DNA of 64,000 nt from Gonocerus acuteangulatus (Eukaryota; Arthropoda; Insecta; Hemiptera; Coreidae). The notes beneath the pieces were generated by a model, which saw nothing but the letters and a program-made list of their open reading frames with translations, did no database searches and was not told where the DNA came from. Positions 45,020-56,570 of this stretch are shown piece after piece. Made by a program: the position numbers and the translations under genes. The stretch lies in assembly GCA_946811695.1 (NCBI GenBank), contig OX328132.1:129304208-129368207 (forward strand). The letters run 5' to 3'. Numbering within the stretch: the stretch's first letter is position 1; each line of letters begins with the position of its first letter.

Positions 45020-45590
45020 ATGCGTTTTAAAAAAATATATCACAAATTATTGTTTAACGATTGTATTACTTCTTTAATCTGCTCTCTAAAACAAATCAAT
45101 TGGCGAAAGAATCATGCCCATATAATTTTCCAAACTCGAATAAAATAATGAATTTTCAACCTATTTTATTTTATTTCTCAGCCCCTAAGGCGCATTGGAC
45201 GAAACGCTCGGACAAATGCCGATTATTTTTCGATGCAGAATCACCAGAAAAAAATGGGCCTGATCGGTGACCACACCACTGTATACTCCACTTATGACAT
45301 GAAACCGGCATCATTTCACGTTTGATAATTTAAAAGAGGCGTGTTGTTGCAAAGAATATTCCAAAATATTGTTCATCTGTAGAAATGTTCAACTTCTTTT
45401 TTCCCTTTTTGAAATCCTAATTTTTATTTCTACTTTATTTTTCAATATGTTATAGAGTTTTAGTCATTTTCAGCTTTCCATTTATAATAAAGTTTGTGCT
45501 AACTATTTATGCTTTTCTTTTCGATATTTTATAGTGTTTTAGGTTTTTTTTTACTAAATATATTTTTTTTATTACATATTTCATTATATA
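45020..45590. other. Unassigned AT-rich stretch
   Basis: A 69-codon frame at 45061-45270 shows no family. It ends at the TA-flanked start of the foldback transposon. Confidence 0.3.
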
Positions 45591-46040
45591 TACAGGGCGT
45601 TCAAAACTCGATTGACACCCCCTTTTTTTCCACAAATTTTGAAATTTAAAAACGAAACTTGGTGGGTCTTAACGTGGTCGAATTTACTTTCATTGGACCT
45701 AATGCATGACCCCCCAACTTTCTCCAGTTCTTCTCCAGTGACCCTAACTCTGGAATCTCCAATAGAAAGGGGTTATTTTTATGACGGATTATTGTAGAGA
45801 ATTGAATTTTATGTCGATTTTATATCATGTCATTTTTTCGCTAAAACGCACCAATGAGTAACAAGTAGCCAAAAACCGATAAAACCCTTGTTTTTTGTCA
45901 CTTTTCTGCCAATAACGTAGAAAGTATGACCGTAATGAAAAAAAAAGTCCGACTCGCAGGAACTGCCTCATCTTAGCGCGGTTCCGTTCTTATCCCTAGT
46001 CTAATTTCGAAAGATTAAAATAGAAGCAGTTATTATTTTG

Positions 46041-46218
46041 TTGAGAGGAGATCGTTGACCGTTGATGATGCAAGGTAGGGATTGTCCCGGTTCGGTCACT
46101 GCTACTTAATAATACATACCCCATATGTGTATGTATGTGGGCATATATATGTACATATGTGTGCGTGTATATGTGTATGTGTATATGCATATATATAAAT
46201 ATATATATATATATATTA

Positions 46219-46268
<50 letters not shown>

Positions 46269-46429
46269 AGGTATATTTACATAGATATGTGCATATATTA
46301 GTGTTAAATATGTCCTACTTGTATTTACAGCCCTGATGAAGGCTTGAAGTTCAAGCCGAAACGTCGGCACAATAAAATCATTTTTACGATAAAATGTAGT
46401 TTTATTAAGTAGCAGTGACCGAACCCCGA
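46041..46429 (+). mobile_element. 389-bp Penelope-like insertion with 14-bp target-site duplication
   Basis: CAGTTATTATTTTG flanks it at 46027-46040 and 46430-46443, splitting a family A copy. The left part holds GGTTCGGTCACTGCTACTTA, inverted relative to TAAGTAGCAGTGACCGAACC at the right end. A (TA/TG)n tract occupies 46120-46265 and a ribozyme-like motif is at 46330-46368. Confidence 0.78.
46329..46369 (+). ncRNA. Hammerhead-ribozyme-like motif, copy 6
   Basis: Stem I GCC/GGC (46330-46332 with 46366-46368), CTGATGA (46333-46339), extra A, a stem of about 8 bp GGCTTGAA/TTCAAGCC, GAAA (46358-46361), CGTC. The core equals the hammerhead consensus CUGAUGA...GAAA...GUC, with palindromic ACGT as a two-pair stem III, the minimal form that would work best as a dimer. 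Confidence 0.66.
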
Positions 46430-47126
46430 CAGTTATTATTTTGGTTCCACCAGTCTTGAAAGGTAGGATTTACAATCTTACCGGGAAGGGTCGGCAACAC
46501 TAGAAACGGTCCCGCTAGTTACAAGGTCTTGGAATCTTGGAACTCTATATTTCTAAAAATAAATTGTTTTTGTTATTTTACTTAACCTGTTTTATTTTCG
46601 AATACATTATCCAACTATAAGCAATTAAAAAATAACAAGGAATAAAAAACAGACAAAAAGAACAGTTCGAATAAGCGAAATCAATTACTTTAAAGCTTTA
46701 AGCTCTTATTTCTCCGATTGTCATCGCCTAATCAAAACTTATTAGAACCTTTTATGTAGAGCATTTAATAAGCTTTCTAATGGTATTCTTCCGTTTACCA
46801 CGATTTTCAACCGTTTTCGAGATATTAATGAAAGTCCCCAAAATTTACATTATTTCTAGCAACAGAAAATTGGTCTCATTTTTCATATCCTGTTTTACAC
46901 ACAAAATTTTCCCAGCATAAGAAATTAAAAAAATAAAAAGCAATAAAAAACGAAGGGAAAGAGACAAAAATTACAAAAAGAACGACAAAAACCCGTTCAT
47001 AAGAACAAAACAGACGTATTTGAAGTTTTAAGCACTTATTTCTCCGATTGACATAACCTAATCAAAAATAGTTTTAGAATCTTTTTTGTAGAGAATTTAG
47101 TAAGCTTCCAAATAGTTTCTATCCAC

Positions 47127-47351
47127 ATGAGCATTGACACACAAGAAAACGGTACAGCATTGACGGATCATGCAAGAACAAAAAAACACAGTTTCAATTT
47201 CAAAGAATTCAAAATATCAAATAAAGAAAGAAATACCCTGAAAAGAAAAATAAAAGAAAATATTTATATTTTAAAAAATTCGAAAATAGCAGTGAATAAA
47301 AGAACTGATCTGAAAAATATTCACCAAATTTTCTATAGAATAATAGATTAA
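47127..47351 (+). pseudogene. Penelope-like element GIY-YIG endonuclease C-terminal fragment
   Basis: Seventy-four codons include GTALTDHARTKKHSFNFKEF, KISNKERNTLKRKIKENIYI and NKRTDLKNIHQIFY. The order AL..H....H.F.F...KI...E.N..KR..KE.......NK..D..N is what I know of the region after the GIY-YIG motif in Penelope-like reverse transcriptase proteins. The GIY-YIG signature, catalytic R and RT domain are absent; upstream lies family A sequence. It is the only Penelope coding sequence in the window, and 360 bp downstream is a ribozyme-like motif, as expected of the element's terminal repeat. Confidence 0.66.
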
Positions 47352-47708
47352 TACCCAAAAATTTATAAAAATATATTTGACGAGTAGACATTACTAGGAC
47401 AACAACAAAGGACAGATAACGACAGGGCCATTTTGGCAATCCACTTACAGGGTTAGTATTAAGCCGGACTCCAGAGGGAGTACTTGGTAACGGGAGGACT
47501 TCCTTGCAAGGTAGGACTCGACACCTTTTATAAACAATATGTATTTTAGCTATAATTATTGCAATATTTAGGGTAGGGGTAACATTTAATGAGCATGATA
47601 ATGTTTTAATGCATTTTCAAAGATCGTATTGATAGTTTTAATATAGTAGAAAAAAGGTTTGTGTGGATGATCAAAAAAAAAAAAAAAAAATTATATTTTG
47701 TTGTAGAA
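47352..47708 (+). other. Presumed 3' region of the Penelope-like fragment
   Basis: Non-coding, with an A run at 47674-47690. It links the GIY-YIG fragment to the ribozyme-like motif. Confidence 0.35.
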
Positions 47709-47710
47709 GT

Positions 47711-47755
47711 GCCCCTGAAGAGGTGCGAAGAAAAGATGCACGAAACATGTCGGGC
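47711..47755 (+). ncRNA. Hammerhead-ribozyme-like motif, copy 7
   Basis: Stem I GCCC/GGGC (47711-47714 with 47752-47755), CTGAAGA (47715-47721), extra G, stem II GTGC/GCAC around an 11-nt loop, GAAA (47742-47745), palindromic ACATGT as a three-pair stem III, then C. All three helices differ in sequence from copy 6 while remaining paired. Confidence 0.64.
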
Positions 47756-49792
47756 CCAATAAATAAAGTGGTGTAATAAACGAAGACTGCTTTAATGACC
47801 CCATGCCTCCTAGGATAAAAAAGAATATATATATATACAAATTTGAACTACCATCATTTTCGGTTTCCAGGGGTTCTGAAACGCAAAATTTTCTAGTCGG
47901 CACTTCCGGATTGTTTCATTGTATCAACGCTATAAGCGGGGTTCCTCCCTATGAGGGAGGGAGGAACCCCGCTAAAAGTAGTCGATATAAACGTTGTAGA
48001 GGATTAAATTTTCTTTCTAAAATTTACCTTTAAATGCCTAAAATGTTAATAGAAATGGAGCAAAACACACTTTTGTTTTTGAAGTTTTCAGAAAAGTTTA
48101 TGATCAACGGGGTCAACGCTTCCGTAAATCTTAATAAACATTTCCTAAACCTCTTGCTCCACCTAAAAATCAAATTCAATTACTTTATAAAGGCATTAAA
48201 ATAATAAATTTAAAGCACTAGAACTCACCTAATCATTAGAATTTCGTAGTAATTATTTTTGTGTTGGACGAATTTTTTTAATTTTTTTACGGCGCTTTGA
48301 CATCTAGGCCATTAGTGCCGACATCCAGGGTGCAGCGAGGAATTTTCCCAAGGAGCCGTGGGATGAGAAAATTCCTGCCGCCGCACAGTGGGGCAAAACT
48401 ACTTTTCGTGTTTCAAAAAGACTACAGCCTCCTAATCATAACCGATTTGAATGCATTTTTTAAAAAAATGAAAGCTAATGAAATTTAGAACAGCCTTGTC
48501 AGGCCAGATTTTTGTTTTTTTGTTTCCACTGTTTATTAAATTACGTGTAAATAATTCACCAACTCATACAATCAAAGATAAAATAATATTTTATTTTTCA
48601 TCTAACTTAATATCAGCACTGATATCGTTGAAATTAAACATTCAAACCCTGATAAGACTTGGAAAACATCAGACTGGCCTCTTTAAAACGTACATTTATA
48701 ATAATTCAAGAAAAAGAATTATTGAAATCATGTGATTTTTGAATGAGTTGATAATAAATTTTAATTTTTTCCAAGGCTAATCAGGGTTTGAATGTTTAAT
48801 TTCAACGATATCAGTCCTGATATTAAGTAAGATGAAAAATAAAATATTATTTTATGTTTGATTGTAAAAGTTTGTGAATTATTATACGTAATTTAATAAA
48901 CAGGAGAAACAAAAAACTATCATTCATTTAAAAAAAAAAATCATTGAAAGATTTGGAGGCTGTAGTCCTTTTTTGAAACACGAAAAGCAGTTTGGCCCCA
49001 CTGTCCGGCAGCAGGAATTTTCTTATCTCACTGCCCGTTGGGAAAATTCCTCGCTGCACCCTTGATGTCGGCACTAATGGCCTAGATATCAAAGCGACGT
49101 AAAAAAAATTAAAAAAATCTTCCAACACAAAAATAATTACTACGAAATTCTAATGATTAGGTGAGTTCTATTGCTTTAAATTTATTATTTTAATGCCTTT
49201 ATAAAGTAATTGAATTTGATTTTTTCTTCAAACTTTCTTAAATCCAAAACTAGGTGGAGCAAAAATAGTTGAGGAAATGTTAATTAAGTTTTACTGAAGC
49301 GTAGATCACGTTGATAATAGACTTTTTCTGAAAACTTCAAAAACAAAAGTGCGTTTTGCTCCATTCCTATTAACATTTTAGGCATTTAAAGGTAGTTTTT
49401 AGAAAGGAAATATAATCCTCTACAACGTTTATATCAACTACTTTTTTCATTACGGTCATAATTTCTACGTTATTGGCAGAAAAGTGACGAAAAACAAGGG
49501 TTTTATCGGTTTTTGGCTACTTGTTACTCATTGGTGCGTTTTAGCGAAAAAATGACCGATATAAAATCGACATAAAATTCAATTCTCTACAATAATCCGT
49601 CATAAAAATAACCCCTTTCCATTGGAGATTCCAGAGTTAGGGTCTCTGGGGAAGAACTGGAGAAAGTTGGGTGGTCGTGCATTAGGTCCAATGAAAGTAC
49701 ATTCGACCACGTTAAGACCCACCAAGTTTCGTTTTTAAATTTCAAAAATTGTGGAAAAAAAGGGGGTGTCAATCGAGTTTTGAACATCCTGT

Positions 49793-49905
<113 letters not shown>

Positions 49906-50613
49906 TAAATATATATGTAAATATTTTGAATTTTATTTTACATGAACATCCGTTCCCTACTGATGACCTTGTGTTAATGATGGGAGGTGATGTTGAGTCA
50001 GTACTGTAGGATCAAATGGAGACTGCACCGTGGAGGATGGGAGAATGGTGCATAGATCCCAACAACAGTCCTGGTTCCTTCACTAGCAGGGAATTGGAAG
50101 GACTGACTTATCTAAATACAACCTGAATTTATCTTAATACGACAAAGAGATTATTTGAAATCAGAGTTGGGCATAATTCTATTTATAAAAAAAAAAAAAA
50201 AAAATAAATAAAAAAATACGAATTGATTCGGACTCGACAGTTTTGTATGAATATGAGTATGAAGTATGAATATAAATAAATTCGTATTTATAAGTGTGAA
50301 TATGAATTTATTTTTCTGTAAATACAAATAAATTGACAGGAAAAATTGTTAATATACAAAAACAACAGTTCCCATAGCAACCCTTTTAATAAAATGCGTA
50401 AAAGTGAAACTTTTTTTAATTATTTTCTTGTATAATAATATTCAGTGCTCACCAGACTGGATAAAACAATGTTTTCTAAACAGCCATACCTGAAAAAAGA
50501 AGATATTTGGTTTAATGAGTAATAAAATATGATGAAGCAATATTAATATAATTTTTTTCAACAATTGTTAATTTTTGCTGAAGCTGATGACTGAAGAGTT
50601 GATGGAGAACAGG
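49906..50613. other. Unassigned AT-rich stretch
   Basis: A run at 50188-50204; no feature recognised. Confidence 0.3.
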
Positions 50614-51185
50614 AACTCTAGAATTCTTTATCCATCCACAGACTAGGTACAATAGCTAACACTCTAGAATTCTATATCCATCCACAGACTAGTTACAATA
50701 GCCAACACTCTAGAATTCTATATCCATCCACAGACTAGTTACGATAGCCAACACTCTAGAATTCTATATCCATCCACAGACTAGTTACAATAGCCAACAC
50801 TCTAGAATTCTATATCCATCCACAGACTAGGTACAATAGCTAACACTCTAGAATTCTATATCCATCCACAGACTAGTTACAATAGCCAACACTCTAGAAT
50901 TCTATATCCATCCACAGACTAGTTACGATAGCCAACACTCTAGAATTCTATATCCATCCACAGACTAGTTACGATAACCAACACTCTAGAATTCTATATC
51001 CATCCATAGACGAGTTACGATAGCCAACACTCTAGAATTCTATATCCATCCACAGACTAGTTACGATAGCCAACACTCTAGAATTCTATATCCATTTACA
51101 GACTAGTTACGATAACCAACACTCTAGAATTCTATATCCATCCATAGACGAGTTACGATAGCCAACACTCTAGAATTCTAGTAAA
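50614..51185. repeat. 46-bp minisatellite, about 12 copies
   Basis: The unit is AACACTCTAGAATTCTATAT, CCATCCACAGACTAGTTACA, ATAGCC. Variants GGTAC/GTTAC, CAATAG/CGATAG and CATAGACGAG recur in order (copies 1-3 like 5-7; 8-9 like 11-12), again suggesting block duplication. Confidence 0.94.
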
Positions 51186-51280
51186 CACTTTTTTCGAAAG
51201 TGTTAATACGCCAGTTTAATTTTACTGTCCCTTGTAATTCCAATGTTATAAGAAATATTTTTAAATACTTGACGAGAAAT

Positions 51281-51484
51281 TTTCCGATCTGGAAGCCTAA
51301 GTGAGCTGGAAACTAAATAAGTGCACCGAACTTCCCGATCTCGAAGCCGAAGTAAGTTAGAAACTAAATATGTGCACTGACCTTCCCGATCTTGAAGCCG
51401 AAGTAAGTTAGAAACTAAATAAGTGCACCGAACTTCCCGATCTCGAAGCCGAAGTAAGTTAGAAACCAAATAAGTGCACCGAAC
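51281..51484. repeat. 51-bp repeat, 4 copies
   Basis: CTTCCCGATCTCGAAGCCGA then AGTAAGTTAGAAACTAAAT, spaced 51 bp. It keeps a minus-strand frame open; not a gene. Confidence 0.93.
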
Positions 51485-51790
51485 GTTGAGAGTCCAGCAA
51501 ACTTTTCTTCTTTTGTCTCATTTCTCCTTTTAACTTTAAGCCGCTAAAAGAAAACGAGAAAAACTAAAAAGTAAATAAAAGTTTCTGAAAAAGAGCGGTG
51601 ACTCGCGCTGGAGATGACAAGGAGACGGTGTTTCTTTCCCTGAGCCGTCATAGAAGGAGGCCACTGGAAAAGAAATGAACCACTGAAAAAAAAATGAGAG
51701 CCTGAAAAAAAGAAGGGACCCTGAAAAAATTCTATAATAATACTGAGCAGTGGAATAATCTATTTGCCTACAGAGCAAGTCTATTATCTA
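51485..51790. other. Unassigned purine-rich spacer
   Basis: AAAAAGAA-type runs near 51560-51730; no gene. Confidence 0.3.
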
Positions 51791-52121
51791 TTCATATCTC
51801 TCTTCTATACCCTATTCCTTCACTTCATATCTCTCTTCTATACCCTATTCCTTCAATTCATATCTCTCTTCTATACCCTAGTCCTTCAATTCATATCTCT
51901 CTTCTATACCCTATTCCTTCAATTCATATCTCTCTTCTATACCCTATTCCTTCAATTCATATCTCTCTTCTATACCCTAGTCCTTCAATTCATATCTCTC
52001 TTCTATACCCTATTCCTTCAATTCATATCTCTCTTCTATACCCTATTCCTTCAATTCATATCTCTCTTCTATACCCTATTCCTTCAATTCATATCTCTCT
52101 TCTATACCCTATTCCTTCAAT
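51791..52121. repeat. 33-bp minisatellite, 10 copies
   Basis: The unit is TTCATATCTCTCTTCTATAC then CCTATTCCTTCAA; only CTATTC/CTAGTC and one CAC/CAA vary. The 11-residue frame (FISLFYTLFLQ) looks membrane-like by composition but is a repeat artefact. Confidence 0.95.
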
Positions 52122-52533
52122 TTCTTTCGAAGGATTTCCCTCTCACGTCATCAACAATCACTCAATTCGCCTTTTAAAACCAATTCGACATGCAATAGAA
52201 TTAATCCGGCTATCAATGATATTGGACGATTTCTTTTTTGTCAAAATAAGCAGCCTCTTTCGACGCAAACTCATGGATCAACTTAGTATTTTCTGCAATG
52301 AGACTGAATGTGTTTATGAAGACACTCACTGTGTTCACCTTTCTTATTCCCTAGTGATACAATAATTAATAAAATTTTAAGCATAGATTATCTTGGCTTG
52401 TATCCAAAAGGTCCCTAAAAAAATTGTTTCTATTGATCGAAATGTAGCTCCATTGTTAAAAAATTCCTGATTTTGAGACTGCATTTTGGGCTTCAATACC
52501 TAGCCTCAACATTTTGTAGCGGTCTTCACCGCT

Positions 52534-52604
<71 letters not shown>

Positions 52605-54033
52605 ACTCTCTATCTATCTATATATGTATATTTATAAATTTGAACCACCGTTATTTTCGTGATCTCTGGGTTTTGAAACGAGAAATTCCGAGAAAACTTG
52701 CGGATTGCGTCATGAGCTCAATCTCATAAGCGGGGTTTCTCCCTTTGGAGGGAGGGAGGAACCGCGCTAAAACTACTAAAATAAGAGATGAACCCAAGAC
52801 GACATGGTTTATTTGTGGCCTCATGTCCTCAGCTAGTACAAAGGAGCTCTGAGTTGTTGAGATCTAGTTCTTCGCGTTGGCAAGATTCGCAACAAGAACA
52901 CGGCTTCCTGGATCCTCATCAAACAGCCTATTTCTAGTAACATAAGGTATTAGGTTGTTTTTCACTACTTCTTATTAGTTTGCTGTAAAACATTCGTCGA
53001 CGTTAGAGTCCTTTGTAGTACTCCTTGTACTGGTTCTGCGGTAAAAAACATGTTGAATATATAACAAGCTAGGTTCTTGAGCCACAATCAGTTATAAATC
53101 CTACCCCCAAAACGCAAAATCTGAATCTAAACATAACCTATATTTTACACATTTCTTATTTGTTGTTATGCTTTTTGAATGCTATTATCCAATAAGCAAG
53201 ATGAAGTAATTCTTCTAATATTGGGTCTAATATAATGTGAAACTTTACTCGAACCATTTAAAATTTTTAAAAATCAAACTAAAAACATAGGCCAAACTTT
53301 GCACATTTTAGATTTAATGGTGTTTCAACTATGATGACCTTTGCCCAAATGTATGACTTCAAAATTATTATGCATAATTATGTTTAAACATTTTGAGTGC
53401 CAACCATGTTTAATTCATAGTTGAAAGTAGCTTAGCGATTATTAGTATACCCGTGAAAAGTATTTTAGTCCAATTCACAATAGCCTATAGCAAAATTTAT
53501 AATCTTACGTAGAAATAAGAGAAGTTATAAAATCAAATGGAAATCCTCAAAGGCCATTTCATTATGGTAGATACTATCAGGTGAAGAACCTTTAAAAAAC
53601 ATTAAATGCAGGACCTTGGACGAGAAGGGCGAATCTGAAAAATCGACATCTTTTTAATTACTTTAATTTGTGAGTCAGAAAGATGTAGGTAACACGACGC
53701 TTCGCCATGTTCCTCTGCTTTCACGACTCTAGCTGGACGAAATTATTTTTCGTGCATTTTACATCTGTATAGACCAATCATGACTCGTAATTCTAAAATA
53801 AAACAATTTTATTAATTAAAAATTGGATTAAAGAGGATTGCCAGGAGAATAAGTGGAAAACTTAAAAACAAAAGTATGTCATCATTTGAAACGAAACACA
53901 ATTTCTACTAAATCTAATTAATAATATAATAAAATAATACTATTAAATTACATTTAGAAGAAGGAGCAGCAACTGGGCATTCATTTATCTTTCTAATTGG
54001 CATAGCAATGTTTCGTTTCCTTTCTGCGCGTGC
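52122..54033. other. Mostly unassigned; (TC)n and a family A end fragment
   Basis: (TC)n at 52532-52605. 52640-52770 matches 47825-47975 (AATTTGAACCACC ... GGGAGGGAGGAACC hairpin). 52780-54030 is AT-rich with no recognisable gene. Confidence 0.4.
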
Positions 54034-54221
54034 TGCTACTCATGAAGCAGTCACCAACTCTGCAAGACTCAACGACGTCCTGCTACTCATGAAGCAGTCA
54101 CCAACTCTGCAACACTCAACGACGTCCTGCTACTCATGAAGCAGTCACCAACTCTGCAACACTCAACGACGTCCTGCTACTCATGAAGCAGTCACCAACT
54201 CTGCAACACTCAACGACGTCC
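54034..54221. repeat. 47-bp repeat, 4 copies
   Basis: TGCTACTCATGAAGCAGTCA then CCAACTCTGCAACACTCAAC, exactly 47 bp each, almost identical. Confidence 0.96.
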
Positions 54222-54324
54222 GCAACTGTACGTGTTTTTGTTTTATACGATGCCTTGTCAAAGTTTTTCCGCGCTCATCCTACTTTAATGAAACCTTCAA
54301 ATGATGTGGAAGGTCGCGGCGCAG

Positions 54325-54590
54325 TCATGGGCGTATATACAAAATAATTTCGGCAGGGGCTAGGAGAATTTCGGGGGGGGGGGCTGAGAGCATTTGGGGG
54401 GTATGGAATACTAACAATCTAGAAAATGGAATAGTTAGCCAATTTAAACGCTATTACACCCAAAAGAAATTATTTTTTTGAACTAAGTGGTCTCATTTAA
54501 TTTATTTTTAAGATATTTATGACGCATTTTTACCGATGACAGGGGGGGGGGGCTGCAGCCCCTCAGCCCCCCCTTATATAAGTCCATGGG
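54325..54590. mobile_element. Small TIR element (MITE-like), family C
   Basis: Inverted ends CATGGGCGTATATA (54326) and TATATAAGTCCATGGG (54575-54590). G runs at about 54374 and 54542. A related sequence lies inverted at 56060-56330 (CCCCTTCAAGAAATTATTGC, TATTCCATATCCCCC). No coding sequence. Confidence 0.5.
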
Positions 54591-55272
54591 CACAGTAAGT
54601 TAAACCTCGAATTTTATCTCTTCATCCAACGAATTTTTATTATTTGCCAAAAAAAACGCTGCTTTGATTTTCCCGCAGCAAACCATTTACCAAACCTTTC
54701 GGAGGCATAGCTAGCCAACCTCATTTTGTTTTTCCTATCAGTGTCGCTGGTAAGGTTTTCTAAATTATATTTGGACGAAAGAAACTTATAGAGGAAAGAG
54801 TGTCTATCTTCCGTTGGGTGCTTCAACCATTTTTCAAAAAAATACCTCCTCGAAATAAGGTACTCTAAAATTAAAAAAAAATGTTGTACTCGAGTGTGCT
54901 GGCTGAAACACATGTTATTATAAAAGGGAAGGGTGTAGCTATAATATATAAACATATTAGCCCGTGTACAAATGGGTACAAGTCATTACTATCCCTTTAA
55001 AGTTATAAAAGAAGGAAAGAATCATCCGTTCATCTTAACAACTTTTTTTAATGTTGTTTGATTATGAGTCAGAATTATTTAATAGAGAAAAATCAGGACT
55101 TACAAGCATAAATAATATCCATCTCCAACAATTAATGAATATAAAATTAACAAGACTTGGATTTGGGTGTGGAATTTGGAAATGATGTTTGGAATTGAAG
55201 AGATTTATTCAACGTTCATACGGATTCATACCTTTCCACCTTATTACTCACAACGGGGAGTCTTTCACACCT
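54591..55272. other. Unassigned; 113-codon minus-strand frame
   Basis: Minus-strand frame 54614-54955 includes KWLKHPTEDRHSFLYKFLSS and RLASYASERFGKWFAAGKSK. Composition is protein-like but I know no family; it may be a relic. Confidence 0.25.
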
Positions 55273-55285
55273 AAACAAATACTAG

Positions 55286-55534
55286 GAAGCGTTGATCGTC
55301 GGGGTTTCGGTCAGTGTTCTTATTCAATAAAACACATTTTATTTGCTAAAATGTATATTTATTGCCGCCAACGTTTCGGCTTGCTATACAAGCCATCTTC
55401 AGGGCTTTTGAGAAGATTGAGAACTGTCCCGTTTCAAGAAGAGAACATTTCTCCTTGTGTGAGAAACCCCGACTGACCGAAACCCCGACGATCAACGCTT
55501 CCTACTTCCGAACGGTCGACCATATCTTCTCAAT
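55286..55534 (-). mobile_element. 249-bp Penelope-like insertion with 13-bp target-site duplication
   Basis: AAACAAATACTAG at 55273-55285 and 55535-55547 (a T precedes both). It starts GAAGCGTTGATCGTCGGGGT and ends CGAACGGTCGACCATATCTT, the same termini as 36531-36802. The ribozyme-like motif is intact on the minus strand. The right part keeps only the terminal 45 bp in the opposite orientation, and a unique 50-bp filler (55413-55470) lies between. Confidence 0.76.
55365..55407 (-). ncRNA. Hammerhead-ribozyme-like motif, copy 8
   Basis: Minus strand: AGCC, CTGAAGA (55396-55402), extra T, GGCTTG/CAAGCC stem, GAAA, CGTT, GGC. Identical in the core to copy 5. Confidence 0.62.
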
Positions 55535-55639
55535 AAACAAATACTAGAATGTAATCTTCTCCTGTATTCTTTACATCATACCAATACCACATTTTATAAT
55601 TCTCATCATGGTATTGGTAATAGGTTTATCTTCCGAGTC

Positions 55640-55723
55640 CATTATACAGTGTTTTATCATCCTTCTGCATTATACAGTGTTTTATCATCCTTCTGCATTA
55701 TACAGTGATTTATCTTCCTTCTT
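55640..55723. repeat. 28-bp repeat, 3 copies
   Basis: CATTATACAGTGTTTTATCA plus TCCTTCTG, three times. Confidence 0.93.
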
Positions 55724-56570
55724 CCAAGTTTTCAGCAACTCTTCCCATAGGGTAGAACTGTTTTCTGCTTTGTATAAGATTTGGGATTCTAACAGAGAAT
55801 CCATTTTTTTGCAGACCATTGATATTTATTATTTTATTTTCTTAGCAACTTGGTTAAATTTATTGTATTGCTTTTTAATATATTCTAATGTCGCCTCGAT
55901 AATATCTAAATATAACATATGACGTCCCTTGGGCGGTTGACCTTTCCCCGGCCCATACTGCCCTTCTCTGACGTCAGCCGAAACCGCCTACAAATGTTAA
56001 ATTTACTCTCTCATCAACAACCTACTTACTGGTTTGTTTAATAATTTATTCTTCACTTTCATTGTATGTGGGAGGCGTGAGAGGGTTCAGCCCCGCCCGA
56101 AATTTTGATTTCATCGGTAAAAAGGTGTCAGAAAAACCTCAAAAATAAATTAAATAAGATAATTATTTTAGAAAAAATGTTCTTTTTTTGGGTGTAATAG
56201 CGTTTTAGTTGGCTAACTATTGCAATTTGTAGGTTTTTAGTATTCCATATCCCCCAAATTCCTCGGTTCTCACAGCCCCTTCAAGAAATTATTGCTTATA
56301 TATGCCCCTGGGTTTCAGATTAGGTATGCTTTAACCAAAAATAAAAAAGGCTCGTTTCGTTAGTAAAATGTTAAAATGAAATTTATATAAGCCCAAGCTA
56401 ATTCTTTCCTCTGTTAATGGAATCGAAATATCTTCTATCGTAAATCTGCATGGAAAAAAAAGTTGGCACTAAATACGGCATTTCGTTAATGACCTCATAT
56501 ATTGACACGCCTTAAACACCACAAAAAAATGCCATTTTTTCTGTCATGTCATTGAACACCAAATATAATG
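55724..56570. other. Unassigned, containing an inverted family C copy
   Basis: 56060-56330 is the inverted relative of 54325-54590. The rest shows no feature. Confidence 0.4.

Larger units (their letters stand above)
45938..47974 (+). mobile_element. 2.0-kb insertion in the foldback arm: family A and Penelope-like material
   Basis: Begins AGTCCGACTCGCAGGAACTG (family A left end) and finishes with the hairpin AGCGGGGTTCCTCCCT / GGGAGGGAGGAACCCCGCT (47934-47972), also found at 52725-52768. Between are a Penelope-like insertion (46041-46429), two tandem family A segments (46440-47110), a GIY-YIG fragment and a ribozyme-like motif. Confidence 0.6.

Noticed and set aside
51764..52177. Membrane-protein-like frame (FISLFYTLFLQ repeats)
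   Set aside because: Hydrophobicity comes from a CT-rich 33-bp minisatellite; there is no unique protein sequence.
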